A stretch of 16,900 bases of DNA from UBA11164 sp002420085 (lineage in GTDB: Bacteria > Pseudomonadota > Gammaproteobacteria > Xanthomonadales > Xanthomonadaceae), in assembly GCA_031976395.1 (NCBI GenBank), contig DALYLJ010000059.1, positions 1-16,900 of the forward strand, read 5' to 3'. Under the pieces are notes generated by a model. The model ran no database searches, was not told the DNA's origin, and saw only the letters and a list, made by a program, of their open reading frames with translations. The translations under genes were made by a program, and so were the position numbers. Below, piece after piece: positions 1 to 6,412 of this stretch (positions are counted from its first letter, which is position 1; every line of letters begins with the position of its first letter).

Positions 1-58
1 GGGGCTTGATGCGGCTCGCTTGCGGCTGACGGCGCGCCGCGACCGGCCCGCTCCTACC
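1..58. repeat. REP-like palindromic element (tentative)
   Basis: On the minus strand this stretch begins with GTAGGAGCGG near position 56 and continues into GC-rich palindromic sequence: GCGGC at 22-26 pairs with GCCGC at 36-40, and GGCGCGCC lies at 31-38. TGCGGCT is also repeated directly at 10-16 and 21-27. A GTAG head followed by a short GC-rich hairpin resembles the REP elements common between genes of pseudomonads and xanthomonads. The assignment is by resemblance only; no second copy is in the window. Confidence 0.35.
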
Positions 59-59
59 A

Positions 60-124
60 AATCCCGAATCCCGATTCCCCATCCCCGGCTTCTACCAATC
101 CCGGCTCTCCGAATCCCGGCTCTC
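60..124. repeat. Short intergenic ATCCCGA / CCCGGCTCT repeats
   Basis: AATCCCGA occurs at 60-67 and 67-74. A degenerate copy follows up to about 90. AATCCCGGCTCT then occurs at 97-108 and again at 112-123. The whole stretch is non-coding and ends one base before the -35 box of the his operon promoter. Similar simple AATCCCGA strings are frequent between genes in Xanthomonadaceae, which supports the taxonomic guess. No function is evident. Confidence 0.55.
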
Positions 125-153
125 TTGCAAATGTAATAATGCGTTATTACACT
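125..153 (+). promoter_or_regulatory. Sigma-70 type promoter of the regulator-his operon
   Basis: The -35 box is TTGCAA at 125-130 (4 of 6 consensus bases). After a 17-base spacer comes the -10 box TACACT at 148-153 (4 of 6). The expected transcription start is about seven bases further on, at or next to the A of the ATG at 160. This would give a leaderless first gene. The palindromic operator fills most of the spacer and enters the -10 box, so a bound repressor should block RNA polymerase directly. The boxes are read from the sequence; promoter activity is inferred. Confidence 0.55.
132..151. promoter_or_regulatory. Palindromic operator, probable site for the TrpR-like regulator
   Basis: The arms TGTAATAA (132-139) and TTATTACA (144-151) are perfect inverted repeats of 8 bp around the 4-base centre TGCG. 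This AT-rich palindrome stands out in very GC-rich DNA. It lies inside the promoter spacer, just ahead of a gene for a TrpR-family DNA-binding protein. TrpR-type repressors bind short palindromes overlapping their target promoters, so an autoregulated operator also controlling the his genes is the simplest reading. No binding data are available. Confidence 0.65.
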
Positions 154-159
154 GTTGGG

Positions 160-483
160 ATGAAACGGCGCAGCAGCACCCCCCGCAGCGATGACAGTGA
201 GGCCCTGGTCGGTCTGGCGCGTGCCTTTGCGGCGCTGCGTTCGGCCGAGGATGTATTGGCCTTCCTCGACGATCTCTGCACGCCGGCCGAGCGTCAGGCG
301 CTGGCCGATCGCTGGCGGGTGGTGCCGTTGCTGCTGGCAGGGGTGACCTACCGTGACATCCACGATCGCACCGGTGTCAGTGTCACTACGGTTGGCCGGG
401 TGGCGCGCTGCCTGGCGATGGGTGCCGGCGGTTATCGCACGGCGGCCCGACGACTGCGCCTGCCCGGTGCATCCCATCATTGA
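160..483 (+). CDS. TrpR-like (YerC/YecD family) transcriptional regulator, probable his operon repressor
   Basis: This is a 107-residue protein when started at the ATG at 160. An upstream in-frame ATG at 139 lies inside the operator and upstream of the predicted transcript start, so it is unlikely to be used. The protein matches the TrpR/YerC superfamily: a helical core with TPAERQALADRW (41-52), then a helix-turn-helix (about 62-83, GVSVTTVGR) and the typical GAGGYR tail (88-93). Aligned by eye with E. coli TrpR, Thr41, Arg51 and Arg80 fall at the Thr44, Arg54 and Arg84 positions that help bind tryptophan. The ligand here is unknown; histidine or a pathway intermediate is possible. The gene sits 30 bases ahead of hisG with no terminator between. 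The likely role is feedback repression of its own operon. Family assignment is firm; target and ligand are inferred. Confidence 0.8.
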   Translation: MKRRSSTPRSDDSEALVGLARAFAALRSAEDVLAFLDDLCTPAERQALADRWRVVPLLLAGVTYRDIHDRTGVSVTTVGRVARCLAMGAGGYRTAARRLRLPGASHH

Positions 484-513
484 TTCAATCGACTTCTCCA
501 TGAGGACCGCGAA

Positions 514-1413
514 ATGACCTCGCGCGATCGGCTTCGCATCGCCATCCAGAAATCCGGACGCCTGTCCGACCCGGCTCGGGAACTGCTCGATCGGGCCGGC
601 CTGTCGTTCCGCGAGAGCCGCGATCGCCTGTTCTGCTACGGCGAGTCGCTGGCCATCGATCTGCTGCTGGTCCGTGATGACGACATCCCCGGCCTGATCG
701 CCGATGGGGTCTGCGATCTCGGGGTGGTCGGCCGCAACGTGCTCGATGAGCAGGCGCTGGAGCGCCGTGCCAACGGCGGTGGCGAGGCGTTCGTCGAATT
801 GCGCAAGCTCGGCTTCGGTCGCTGCCGGCTGTCGGTGGCGGTGCCACAGGACTGGACCTGGCGCGGGCCTGCCGATCTGGCCGGTAAGCGGATCGCCACC
901 AGCTATCCCTTCTTGCTGGGGGATTGGTTGCGTCGGCAGGGTGTCGATGCCGAGGTGGTGGTGCTGTCCGGTTCGGTCGAGATCGCGCCGCGTCTCGGCA
1001 AGGCCGAGGCGATCTGCGATCTGGTGTCGTCGGGTGCGACCCTGGTGGCCAATCAGTTGCGCGAGGTGGAGATCATCCACGAGAGCGAGGCGGTGCTGGC
1101 GGCACCGGCGACCCCATTCGTGGATGAGCGGGCGGCTCTGGCGCAATTGCTGTTGCGTCGGCTGGACGGCAGTCTGAAGGTGCGCGGCAGCAAGCTGATC
1201 ATGTTCCAGGCGCCGCGCGCGGCCCTGTCGGACCTGCTCGGCCTGCTGCCGGATGCCGAGCCGCCGACCATCATGCGGCTGGATGGTCGGGAGGATGAGG
1301 TGGCCTTGCAGGCGGTCTGTCGATCGGAGATCACCTGGCAGCGCTTGGAGGACATGAAGCGCGCCGGTGCCCGAGGGCTGCTGGTGCTGCCGGTGGAGCA
1401 GATGCTGGCATGA
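514..1413 (+). CDS. hisG: ATP phosphoribosyltransferase, long form (HisG)
   Basis: HisG catalyses the first, committed step of histidine synthesis, joining PRPP and ATP to give phosphoribosyl-ATP. At 299 residues it has the length of the E. coli long-form enzyme. It has the two-domain catalytic part, the PRPP-binding motif DLVSSGAT (169-176) followed by LREVEII, and a C-terminal ACT-like regulatory domain from about residue 225 (KLIMFQAP... to VLPVEQML). The long form binds histidine through this domain and needs no HisZ partner, so allosteric feedback by histidine is expected. The start is supported by GAGGA at 502-506, seven bases before the ATG. The stop overlaps the hisD start in ATGA at 1410-1413, so the two are probably translationally coupled. 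Confidence 0.97.
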   Translation: MTSRDRLRIAIQKSGRLSDPARELLDRAGLSFRESRDRLFCYGESLAIDLLLVRDDDIPGLIADGVCDLGVVGRNVLDEQALERRANGGGEAFVELRKLGFGRCRLSVAVPQDWTWRGPADLAGKRIATSYPFLLGDWLRRQGVDAEVVVLSGSVEIAPRLGKAEAICDLVSSGATLVANQLREVEIIHESEAVLAAPATPFVDERAALAQLLLRRLDGSLKVRGSKLIMFQAPRAALSDLLGLLPDAEPPTIMRLDGREDEVALQAVCRSEITWQRLEDMKRAGARGLLVLPVEQMLA

Positions 1414-2756
1414 ATGCGAACGGCAGGGGCATCGTGTTTCCCGAGTTCTCGACGATCGCATGGTCGGCACTCGATGGGCCGGGCCGGGCCGCGCTGTTGC
1501 GGCGACCGGTCGCGGTACACGGCGAAGAAATCCGCAGTGCGGCGGCGCGCTTGATCGATCAGGTCCGGCATGATGGCGATGCTGCGCTGCGCGCCTTGAC
1601 TCGTCGTTTCGATGGCGTCGAGTTGCAGCGTTTGCAGGTGGCTCCGGAAGACTTCGAGCGGGCCGAGGCCGAACTCGATCCGGAACTGCGGCAGGCCATG
1701 GTCGATGCCCGCGCACGGCTGATCGCCTGGCACCAGGCCGGCCGTGCCAGTGCATTCGAGATCGAGACCGCGCCGGGTGTCCGCTGCGGTCGGGTGCTGC
1801 GACCGATCCGCCGGGTCGGGCTGTACGTGCCGGCCGGCAGTGCGCCCCTGCCTTCGACTGCCTTGATGCTCGGTGTTCCGGCGGGTCTTGCCGGGTGTCC
1901 GGGCATCGTGCTCTGCACGCCGCCGCGTCCGGATGGTCGTGCCGATCCGGCGGTGCTGACCGCCGCCCGGATGTGTGGCATCGATACCGTGTTCACCCTG
2001 GGGGGTGTCCAGGCGATCGCGGCGATGGCCTATGGCACCGAGTCGGTTGCCAAGTGCGACAAGCTGTTCGGTCCTGGCAATGCCTATGTCGATGCCGCCA
2101 AGCAGTGGGTCGCTCGCGATCCGGACGGGGCTGCGGTCGATCTGCCGGCCGGGCCGTCGGAGGTGCTGGTGATCGCCGATGACGGTGCCGATCCCGATTT
2201 CGTCACGGCCGACCTGCTGTCGCAGGCCGAACACGGGCCGGACTCGCAGGTGATCCTGGTGAGCGATTCGGCTCGCCTGCTGGCTGCCGTCGGACAGCGT
2301 CTGCCGATCCAGGCGGCTGCCCTGCCGCGCGCGGCGATCGCGGCCCAGGCCCTGGCTTCGGCACGCCTGATCCGGGTCGACGAGCTTGCTCAGGCGTTCG
2401 ATCTGAGCAATCGCTACGCCCCCGAGCATCTGATCCTGGCGCTGCGCGAGCCGCGCCCGTGGCTGGATCGGGTCGAGGCAGCCGGTTCGGTTTTTCTCGG
2501 CGATTACGCGCCGGAGGCGCTCGGTGATTACTGTTCCGGAACCAACCACGTGCTGCCGACCGGTGGCTGGGCACGCGCCTACAGCGGTGTTTCGGTTGCC
2601 GCGTTCCAGACCGCCATCAGCATCCAGTCGGTCGATGCCAAGGGTTTGCGTGCGATCGGTCCGTGCGCGGCGACCCTGGCCCGCGCTGAATCGCTGGCCG
2701 GTCACGAGCGCGCCGTCACCCTGCGCTTGCAGGCATTGGCGGAGGCGGGGCGATGA
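1410..2756 (+). CDS. hisD: Histidinol dehydrogenase (HisD)
   Basis: HisD performs the last two steps of the pathway, oxidising L-histidinol to L-histidine with two NAD+. The 448-residue protein is about 13 residues longer at the N terminus than the E. coli enzyme, and key residues line up with that constant offset. The zinc ligands are Gln272, His275, Asp373 and His432. The catalytic pair is Glu339-His340 in YAPEHL. The signatures SQAEHGPDSQ and YCSGTNHVLPT are intact, so the enzyme should be active. It is cytosolic, with no signal peptide. The gene overlaps hisG by four bases and hisC by four bases (ATGA at 2753-2756). Confidence 0.97.
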   Translation: MNANGRGIVFPEFSTIAWSALDGPGRAALLRRPVAVHGEEIRSAAARLIDQVRHDGDAALRALTRRFDGVELQRLQVAPEDFERAEAELDPELRQAMVDARARLIAWHQAGRASAFEIETAPGVRCGRVLRPIRRVGLYVPAGSAPLPSTALMLGVPAGLAGCPGIVLCTPPRPDGRADPAVLTAARMCGIDTVFTLGGVQAIAAMAYGTESVAKCDKLFGPGNAYVDAAKQWVARDPDGAAVDLPAGPSEVLVIADDGADPDFVTADLLSQAEHGPDSQVILVSDSARLLAAVGQRLPIQAAALPRAAIAAQALASARLIRVDELAQAFDLSNRYAPEHLILALREPRPWLDRVEAAGSVFLGDYAPEALGDYCSGTNHVLPTGGWARAYSGVSVAAFQTAISIQSVDAKGLRAIGPCAATLARAESLAGHERAVTLRLQALAEAGR

Positions 2757-3862
2757 GTTCGATCCTGGATCTGGTTCGGCCCGATCTGCGGACGTTTGCC
2801 GGCTATGCTTCGGCGCGGCGTGCCGATGTCAGTGGCTCGATCTGGCTCAATGCGAACGAGAGTCCCTGGCCGTCGCCGGCCGATCCGGACGGGGCCAGTC
2901 ATCGCTATCCCGAGCCGCAGCCCGCTGCGCTGCGCACGGCACTGGCCGAGCTGTACGGTGTCGAGGCCGATCGCGTGCTGATCGGGCGCGGCAGTGACGA
3001 GGCCATCGATCTGCTGGTTCGTGCCCTGTGCCGGCCCGGGCACGATGCCGTGGCGATCGCGCCACCGGTGTTCGGCATGTACGCGGTCAGCGCCCGGCTG
3101 CAGGGTGCGCCCTTGATCGAATGCCCGTTGCGCGATACTGCGGAGGGCTTCGTCAGTGATCTGGATGCGCTGGCCGCAGCCGCCGAGCACACGGCGGCGC
3201 GGCTGATCTTCCTGTGTTCGCCGGCCAATCCGACCGGTCAGGCGTTGGCGCCCGAGGCGGTGTTGGCGCTGTGCCGGCGGGTGCGCGGTCGCGCCCTGGT
3301 GGTGGTCGATGAAGCCTATGGCGAGTACAGCCGGGTCGCTTCGCTGATGCCGGCGATCGCCGAACACGACAATCTGGCCGTGCTGCGCACGCTGTCCAAG
3401 GCGCATGCCCTGGCGGCTGCACGCATCGGTGTGGTGATCGCCGATCCGAGGCTGATCGCGGTGCTGCGCAACTGCCAGGCACCGTATCCGGTGCCGGCAC
3501 CCTCGGCGCACCTGGCGCTCGCAGCCCTGCAACCGGAGGCATTGGCGCGGACCCGCGAGCGGGTCGCTGCGGCCCGCAGCGAGCGCGATCGGCTGACCGC
3601 CGTCCTGGCCGCAGAGCCGTGTCTGGTCCGGGTCTATCGCTCGGAGGGCAATTTCCTGCTGGCCCGTTTCCGTGATGCCGAGGCGGTGTTCCGCGCCTTG
3701 CTGGCGGCCGGGGTGGTGGTGCGCGACATGCGCGCCCACGCCGGGCTCGGCGATGCCTTGCGGATCAGCATCGGCACGCCCGCCGAAAACGACGCGGTGA
3801 TCGCTGCGATTCGATCGGTTTCCGAGGCGATCGCCGCCGGTATTTCGAGCAACCCGGTCTGA
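2753..3862 (+). CDS. hisC: Histidinol-phosphate aminotransferase (HisC)
   Basis: HisC is the PLP-dependent fold-type I aminotransferase that converts imidazole acetol phosphate plus glutamate to histidinol phosphate. In the 369 residues I see the substrate-side LNANESPWP (32-40), the NPTG motif (159-162), DEAY with the PLP-ring aspartate (186-189), the Schiff-base Lys216 in TLSKAHAL and the following Arg224. The C-terminal LRISIGTPAEN carries the usual arginine. GGAGG at 2741-2745 lies eight bases before the ATG, which overlaps the hisD stop. Unlike the other genes here it does not overlap the next one: hisB starts 86 bases downstream. Confidence 0.96.
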   Translation: MSSILDLVRPDLRTFAGYASARRADVSGSIWLNANESPWPSPADPDGASHRYPEPQPAALRTALAELYGVEADRVLIGRGSDEAIDLLVRALCRPGHDAVAIAPPVFGMYAVSARLQGAPLIECPLRDTAEGFVSDLDALAAAAEHTAARLIFLCSPANPTGQALAPEAVLALCRRVRGRALVVVDEAYGEYSRVASLMPAIAEHDNLAVLRTLSKAHALAAARIGVVIADPRLIAVLRNCQAPYPVPAPSAHLALAALQPEALARTRERVAAARSERDRLTAVLAAEPCLVRVYRSEGNFLLARFRDAEAVFRALLAAGVVVRDMRAHAGLGDALRISIGTPAENDAVIAAIRSVSEAIAAGISSNPV

Positions 3863-3948
3863 ACACCGATCCCGCCATCGGGTCATCGTCATCGAATCAT
3901 CACCACCGATCTTTCCCGCCACCGATCTTGCAACCACGACTGTCAGCC
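3863..3948 (+). other. hisC-hisB intergenic gap with hairpin and direct repeats
   Basis: This is the longest non-coding break within the operon. It contains a 5-bp hairpin, CCGAT (3866-3870) with ATCGG (3877-3881). It also has an 11-bp direct repeat, CCACCGATCTT at 3903-3913 and 3919-3929. There is no T-run after the hairpin, so it is not a standard terminator. No Shine-Dalgarno sequence precedes hisB, and I see no convincing promoter. It could be an mRNA processing or stability site, or a remnant. Confidence 0.5.
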
Positions 3949-5049
3949 ATGAAACCCATCCTGTTCATCGACCGCGACGGCACCCTGATCGAAGAGCCCC
4001 CCGACGAGCAGATCGATCGCTACGAGAAACTGCGGCTGGTGGCCGGGGTGATTCCGGCCTTGCTGGCACTGCGTGATGCCGGCTATCGGATGGTCATGGT
4101 CAGCAACCAGGACGGTCTCGGTAGCGCGCGCTTTCCGCTGGCCGATTTCGAGGGTCCGCATGCCTTGCTGATGCAGATTCTGGAGTCGCAGGGGATCACC
4201 TTCGACGAGGTGCTGATCGATCCCAGCCTGCCGGCCGACGGCTCGCCCAACCGCAAGCCTGGGCTCGGGATGGTCATGCACTATCTGCGCGAGCGGCGGT
4301 TCGATCCGGCGCGTTCGGCGGTGATCGGCGATCGTGCGACCGATGTCGAATTTGCCGGCAACCTCGGGGTTCGGGCATTCCGGCTCGGGGCCGATCTCGG
4401 TTGGCCGGAGATCGTTCGGGCATTGACCTGCGGGCCGCGCCGGGCCGAGGTCGAGCGGGTCACGCGCGAGACCCGCATCCGGGTCGAGATCGATCTCGAT
4501 CACCGCGCCGAGCCGGCGATCGCAACCGGTCTCGGATTCTTCGATCACATGCTGGAGCAACTGGGCAAGCATGGTGGGTTCGCGTTGTCGGTGCGCTGTG
4601 CGGGCGACCTGCACATCGATGAGCACCACACCGTCGAGGATGTCGCACTGACCCTCGGCGAGGCGCTCCGGCGGGCGCTGGCCGACAAGCGCGGCATCGG
4701 CCGCTACGGGGCGGCCGGCAGTGATGGCAGCGGTGCTGAGCGACCGGCGGCCCTGGTGCTGCCGATGGACGAGACCCTGGCCTCGGCGGCGCTGGATTTT
4801 TCCGGGCGGGCCGGTTTCGTATTCGATGGGGCGTTTCCACGCGAGCGGGTCGGTGATCTGCCGACCGAACTGGTGCCGCACTTCTTCCGTTCGCTGTGCG
4901 ATGCCGCCGGCCTGAACCTGCATCTGGCGGTGCGCGGTGACAATTGCCATCACATGGTCGAAGCCTGCTTCAAGGCGGTGGCACGGGCGTTGCGCCCGGC
5001 GGTCCAGCGCGCCGGTGGCGATCTTCCCAGTACCAAGGGGGTTCTGTGA
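3949..5049 (+). CDS. hisB: Bifunctional histidinol-phosphatase / imidazoleglycerol-phosphate dehydratase (HisB)
   Basis: This is a 366-residue fusion of two pathway enzymes. The N-terminal HAD phosphatase has the nucleophile motif DRDGT (Asp8, Asp10), VSNQDGLGS (51-59), Lys103 and GDRATD (128-133). The C-terminal dehydratase (about 174-366) has FFDHMLEQ, the metal-binding DEHHTVED and DNCHHMVEACFKA, ending in the typical STKGVL. Two features are odd. The four Cys/His positions that bind zinc in the E. coli phosphatase domain are Asp91, Ser93, Ser99 and Asn101 here. Fourteen residues (255-268, rich in Gly, Ala and Ser) are inserted after GIGRYG compared with E. coli. The ATG at 3949 is chosen because the protein then begins exactly at the conserved MKPILFIDRDG; an in-frame TTG at 3928 would add seven unsupported residues. 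No clear ribosome binding site is visible. Confidence 0.95.
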   Translation: MKPILFIDRDGTLIEEPPDEQIDRYEKLRLVAGVIPALLALRDAGYRMVMVSNQDGLGSARFPLADFEGPHALLMQILESQGITFDEVLIDPSLPADGSPNRKPGLGMVMHYLRERRFDPARSAVIGDRATDVEFAGNLGVRAFRLGADLGWPEIVRALTCGPRRAEVERVTRETRIRVEIDLDHRAEPAIATGLGFFDHMLEQLGKHGGFALSVRCAGDLHIDEHHTVEDVALTLGEALRRALADKRGIGRYGAAGSDGSGAERPAALVLPMDETLASAALDFSGRAGFVFDGAFPRERVGDLPTELVPHFFRSLCDAAGLNLHLAVRGDNCHHMVEACFKAVARALRPAVQRAGGDLPSTKGVL

Positions 5050-5669
5050 ATCTGGTCCTGGTCGATTCCGGTGGCGCCAATATCGGCTCGGTGCGCTATG
5101 CCCTGGCGCGACTCGGAGTCGAGGCTCCGCTGACCGCCGATCACGCGCGCATCCTGGCCGCCGACCGGGTGATCCTGCCGGGTGTCGGTGCGGCGGGTGC
5201 GGCAATGGCTCAGTTGCGGCAGGCCGGCCTGATCGAGGTGCTGCGTGCCTGTCGGCAGCCCTTGCTCGGCATCTGCCTGGGCATGCAGTTGCTGTTCGAG
5301 TCGTCCGAGGAGGGTGAGGTCGACTGTCTGGGATTGCTGCCGGGGCGGGTCGCGCGAATGCCGGCGGCGCCCGGCATCCGGATTCCGCACATGGGTTGGA
5401 ATCGACTGCAACCGCTGCGACCGAGCCCCTTGCTGGCCGGTATCGGCAATGACGACTGGGCCTATTTCGTGCATGGCTACGCGGCGCCGGTTGGTCCGGA
5501 CTGTGTCGCTGCCTGCGATCACGGTGAGCCGTTCGCGGCGGTGGTCCAGCGTGGTCGGGTGATGGGGGCGCAGTTCCACCCGGAGCGTTCGGCGGCGACC
5601 GGCCTGCGCATCCTGAGAAATTTCCTGGAGGCGGCGTTCGAGCCTGCCGTCGAGGAGGGCAGGGCATGA
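5046..5669 (+). CDS. hisH: Imidazole glycerol phosphate synthase, glutaminase subunit (HisH)
   Basis: HisH is a class I glutamine amidotransferase. It releases ammonia from glutamine and channels it to HisF in the HisF-HisH complex. The 207-residue protein contains the catalytic triad: Cys77 in GICLGMQ, and His178 and Glu180 in QFHPERS. The PGVG oxyanion-strand motif is at 45-48. The start is GTG at 5046, overlapping the hisB stop as GTGA, with AAGGGG at 5035-5040 as ribosome binding site. The protein then begins at the conserved NLVLVDSGGANIGS. An ATG 102 bases upstream is in frame but lies inside hisB and would add residues unlike the family. Confidence 0.96.
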   Translation: MNLVLVDSGGANIGSVRYALARLGVEAPLTADHARILAADRVILPGVGAAGAAMAQLRQAGLIEVLRACRQPLLGICLGMQLLFESSEEGEVDCLGLLPGRVARMPAAPGIRIPHMGWNRLQPLRPSPLLAGIGNDDWAYFVHGYAAPVGPDCVAACDHGEPFAAVVQRGRVMGAQFHPERSAATGLRILRNFLEAAFEPAVEEGRA

Positions 5670-6412
5670 GTTTCACAGTCTATCCGGCGATCGACGTTCG
5701 GGCCGGGGCAGTGGTCAGACTCGAACGCGGCGACTACGATCGGGAGACCCGCTATGGCGATGATCCGCTCGCCCAGGCTCGGAGCTATCGTCGGGATGGT
5801 GCCCGCTGGCTGCATCTGGTCGATCTCGATGCGGCGCGAGCGGGCGGCTATACCCTGATGCGGCTGCTGGCGGCCATCGTCGCCGAGACCGGGTTGCAGG
5901 TCCAGACCGGCGGTGGTGTGCGTGCCCGCGAGGATGTCGCCGCCTTGCTCGGGCAGGGGGCGGCGCGGGTGGTGATCGGCTCGCTGGCCGTGCGCGCGCC
6001 GGATCAGGTCTGTGCCTGGCTGCGCGAGTTCGGACCGGATCGGCTGACCATCGCGCTCGATACTCGCCGTGATCCTGCCGGTGAGTGGCGACTGCCGGTG
6101 CGCGGCTGGACCGAGTCCGGCGGCGAACGCCTGTTCGATCTGCTGGCGACCTATCGCAGTGCCGGTCTGCGCCATCTGCTGTGTACCGACATCGACCGCG
6201 ATGGCATGCTGTCCGGGCCGAACGTCGATCTGTATCGTGCCGTCCGCGATCAGGCGCCCGAGTTGGCCCTGCAAGCCTCGGGCGGGGTGCGTTCGGTGGC
6301 CGACATCGCTGCTGCGGCAGCCGCTGGCTGCGCCGGTGCCGTGCTCGGCCGGGCGCTGCTCGAAGCTCGCTTCCGACTGCCCGATGCCCTGACCCTGGAG
6401 GCGGCATGCTGA
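5666..6412 (+). CDS. hisA: ProFAR isomerase (HisA)
   Basis: HisA catalyses the Amadori-type isomerisation of ProFAR to PRFAR, the substrate of HisF-HisH. The 248-residue protein is a (beta/alpha)8 barrel with half-barrel symmetry. The catalytic aspartates are Asp10 in YPAIDVRAG and Asp132 in IALDTR. Phosphate-binding loops are seen as GGGVR (82-86) and SGGVRS (205-210), with TDIDRDGM (174-181) between. It is a paralogue of the neighbouring HisF. A strong GAGGAGG at 5652-5658 precedes the ATG, which overlaps the hisH stop. Confidence 0.96.
   Translation: MSFTVYPAIDVRAGAVVRLERGDYDRETRYGDDPLAQARSYRRDGARWLHLVDLDAARAGGYTLMRLLAAIVAETGLQVQTGGGVRAREDVAALLGQGAARVVIGSLAVRAPDQVCAWLREFGPDRLTIALDTRRDPAGEWRLPVRGWTESGGERLFDLLATYRSAGLRHLLCTDIDRDGMLSGPNVDLYRAVRDQAPELALQASGGVRSVADIAAAAAAGCAGAVLGRALLEARFRLPDALTLEAAC

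Noticed and set aside
484..513. Possible his leader peptide or attenuator before hisG
   Set aside because: Only 30 bases are available, with no run of histidine codons and no terminator hairpin. The two histidines ending the regulator are too few to act as a sensor.
1053..2705. A 550-codon open frame on the minus strand opposite hisG-hisD
   Set aside because: It is antisense to two well-conserved genes, has no recognisable domain and a low-complexity Arg/Gln/Asp-rich composition. GC-rich codon use on the real strand explains it.
3928..3948. TTG start for hisB giving seven extra residues
   Set aside because: The conserved HisB N terminus begins exactly at the ATG at 3949, and no ribosome binding site supports the TTG.
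3943..5676. A 577-codon open frame on the minus strand opposite hisB-hisH
   Set aside because: It is a shadow of hisB and hisH with no family resemblance, and its composition is typical of antisense frames.
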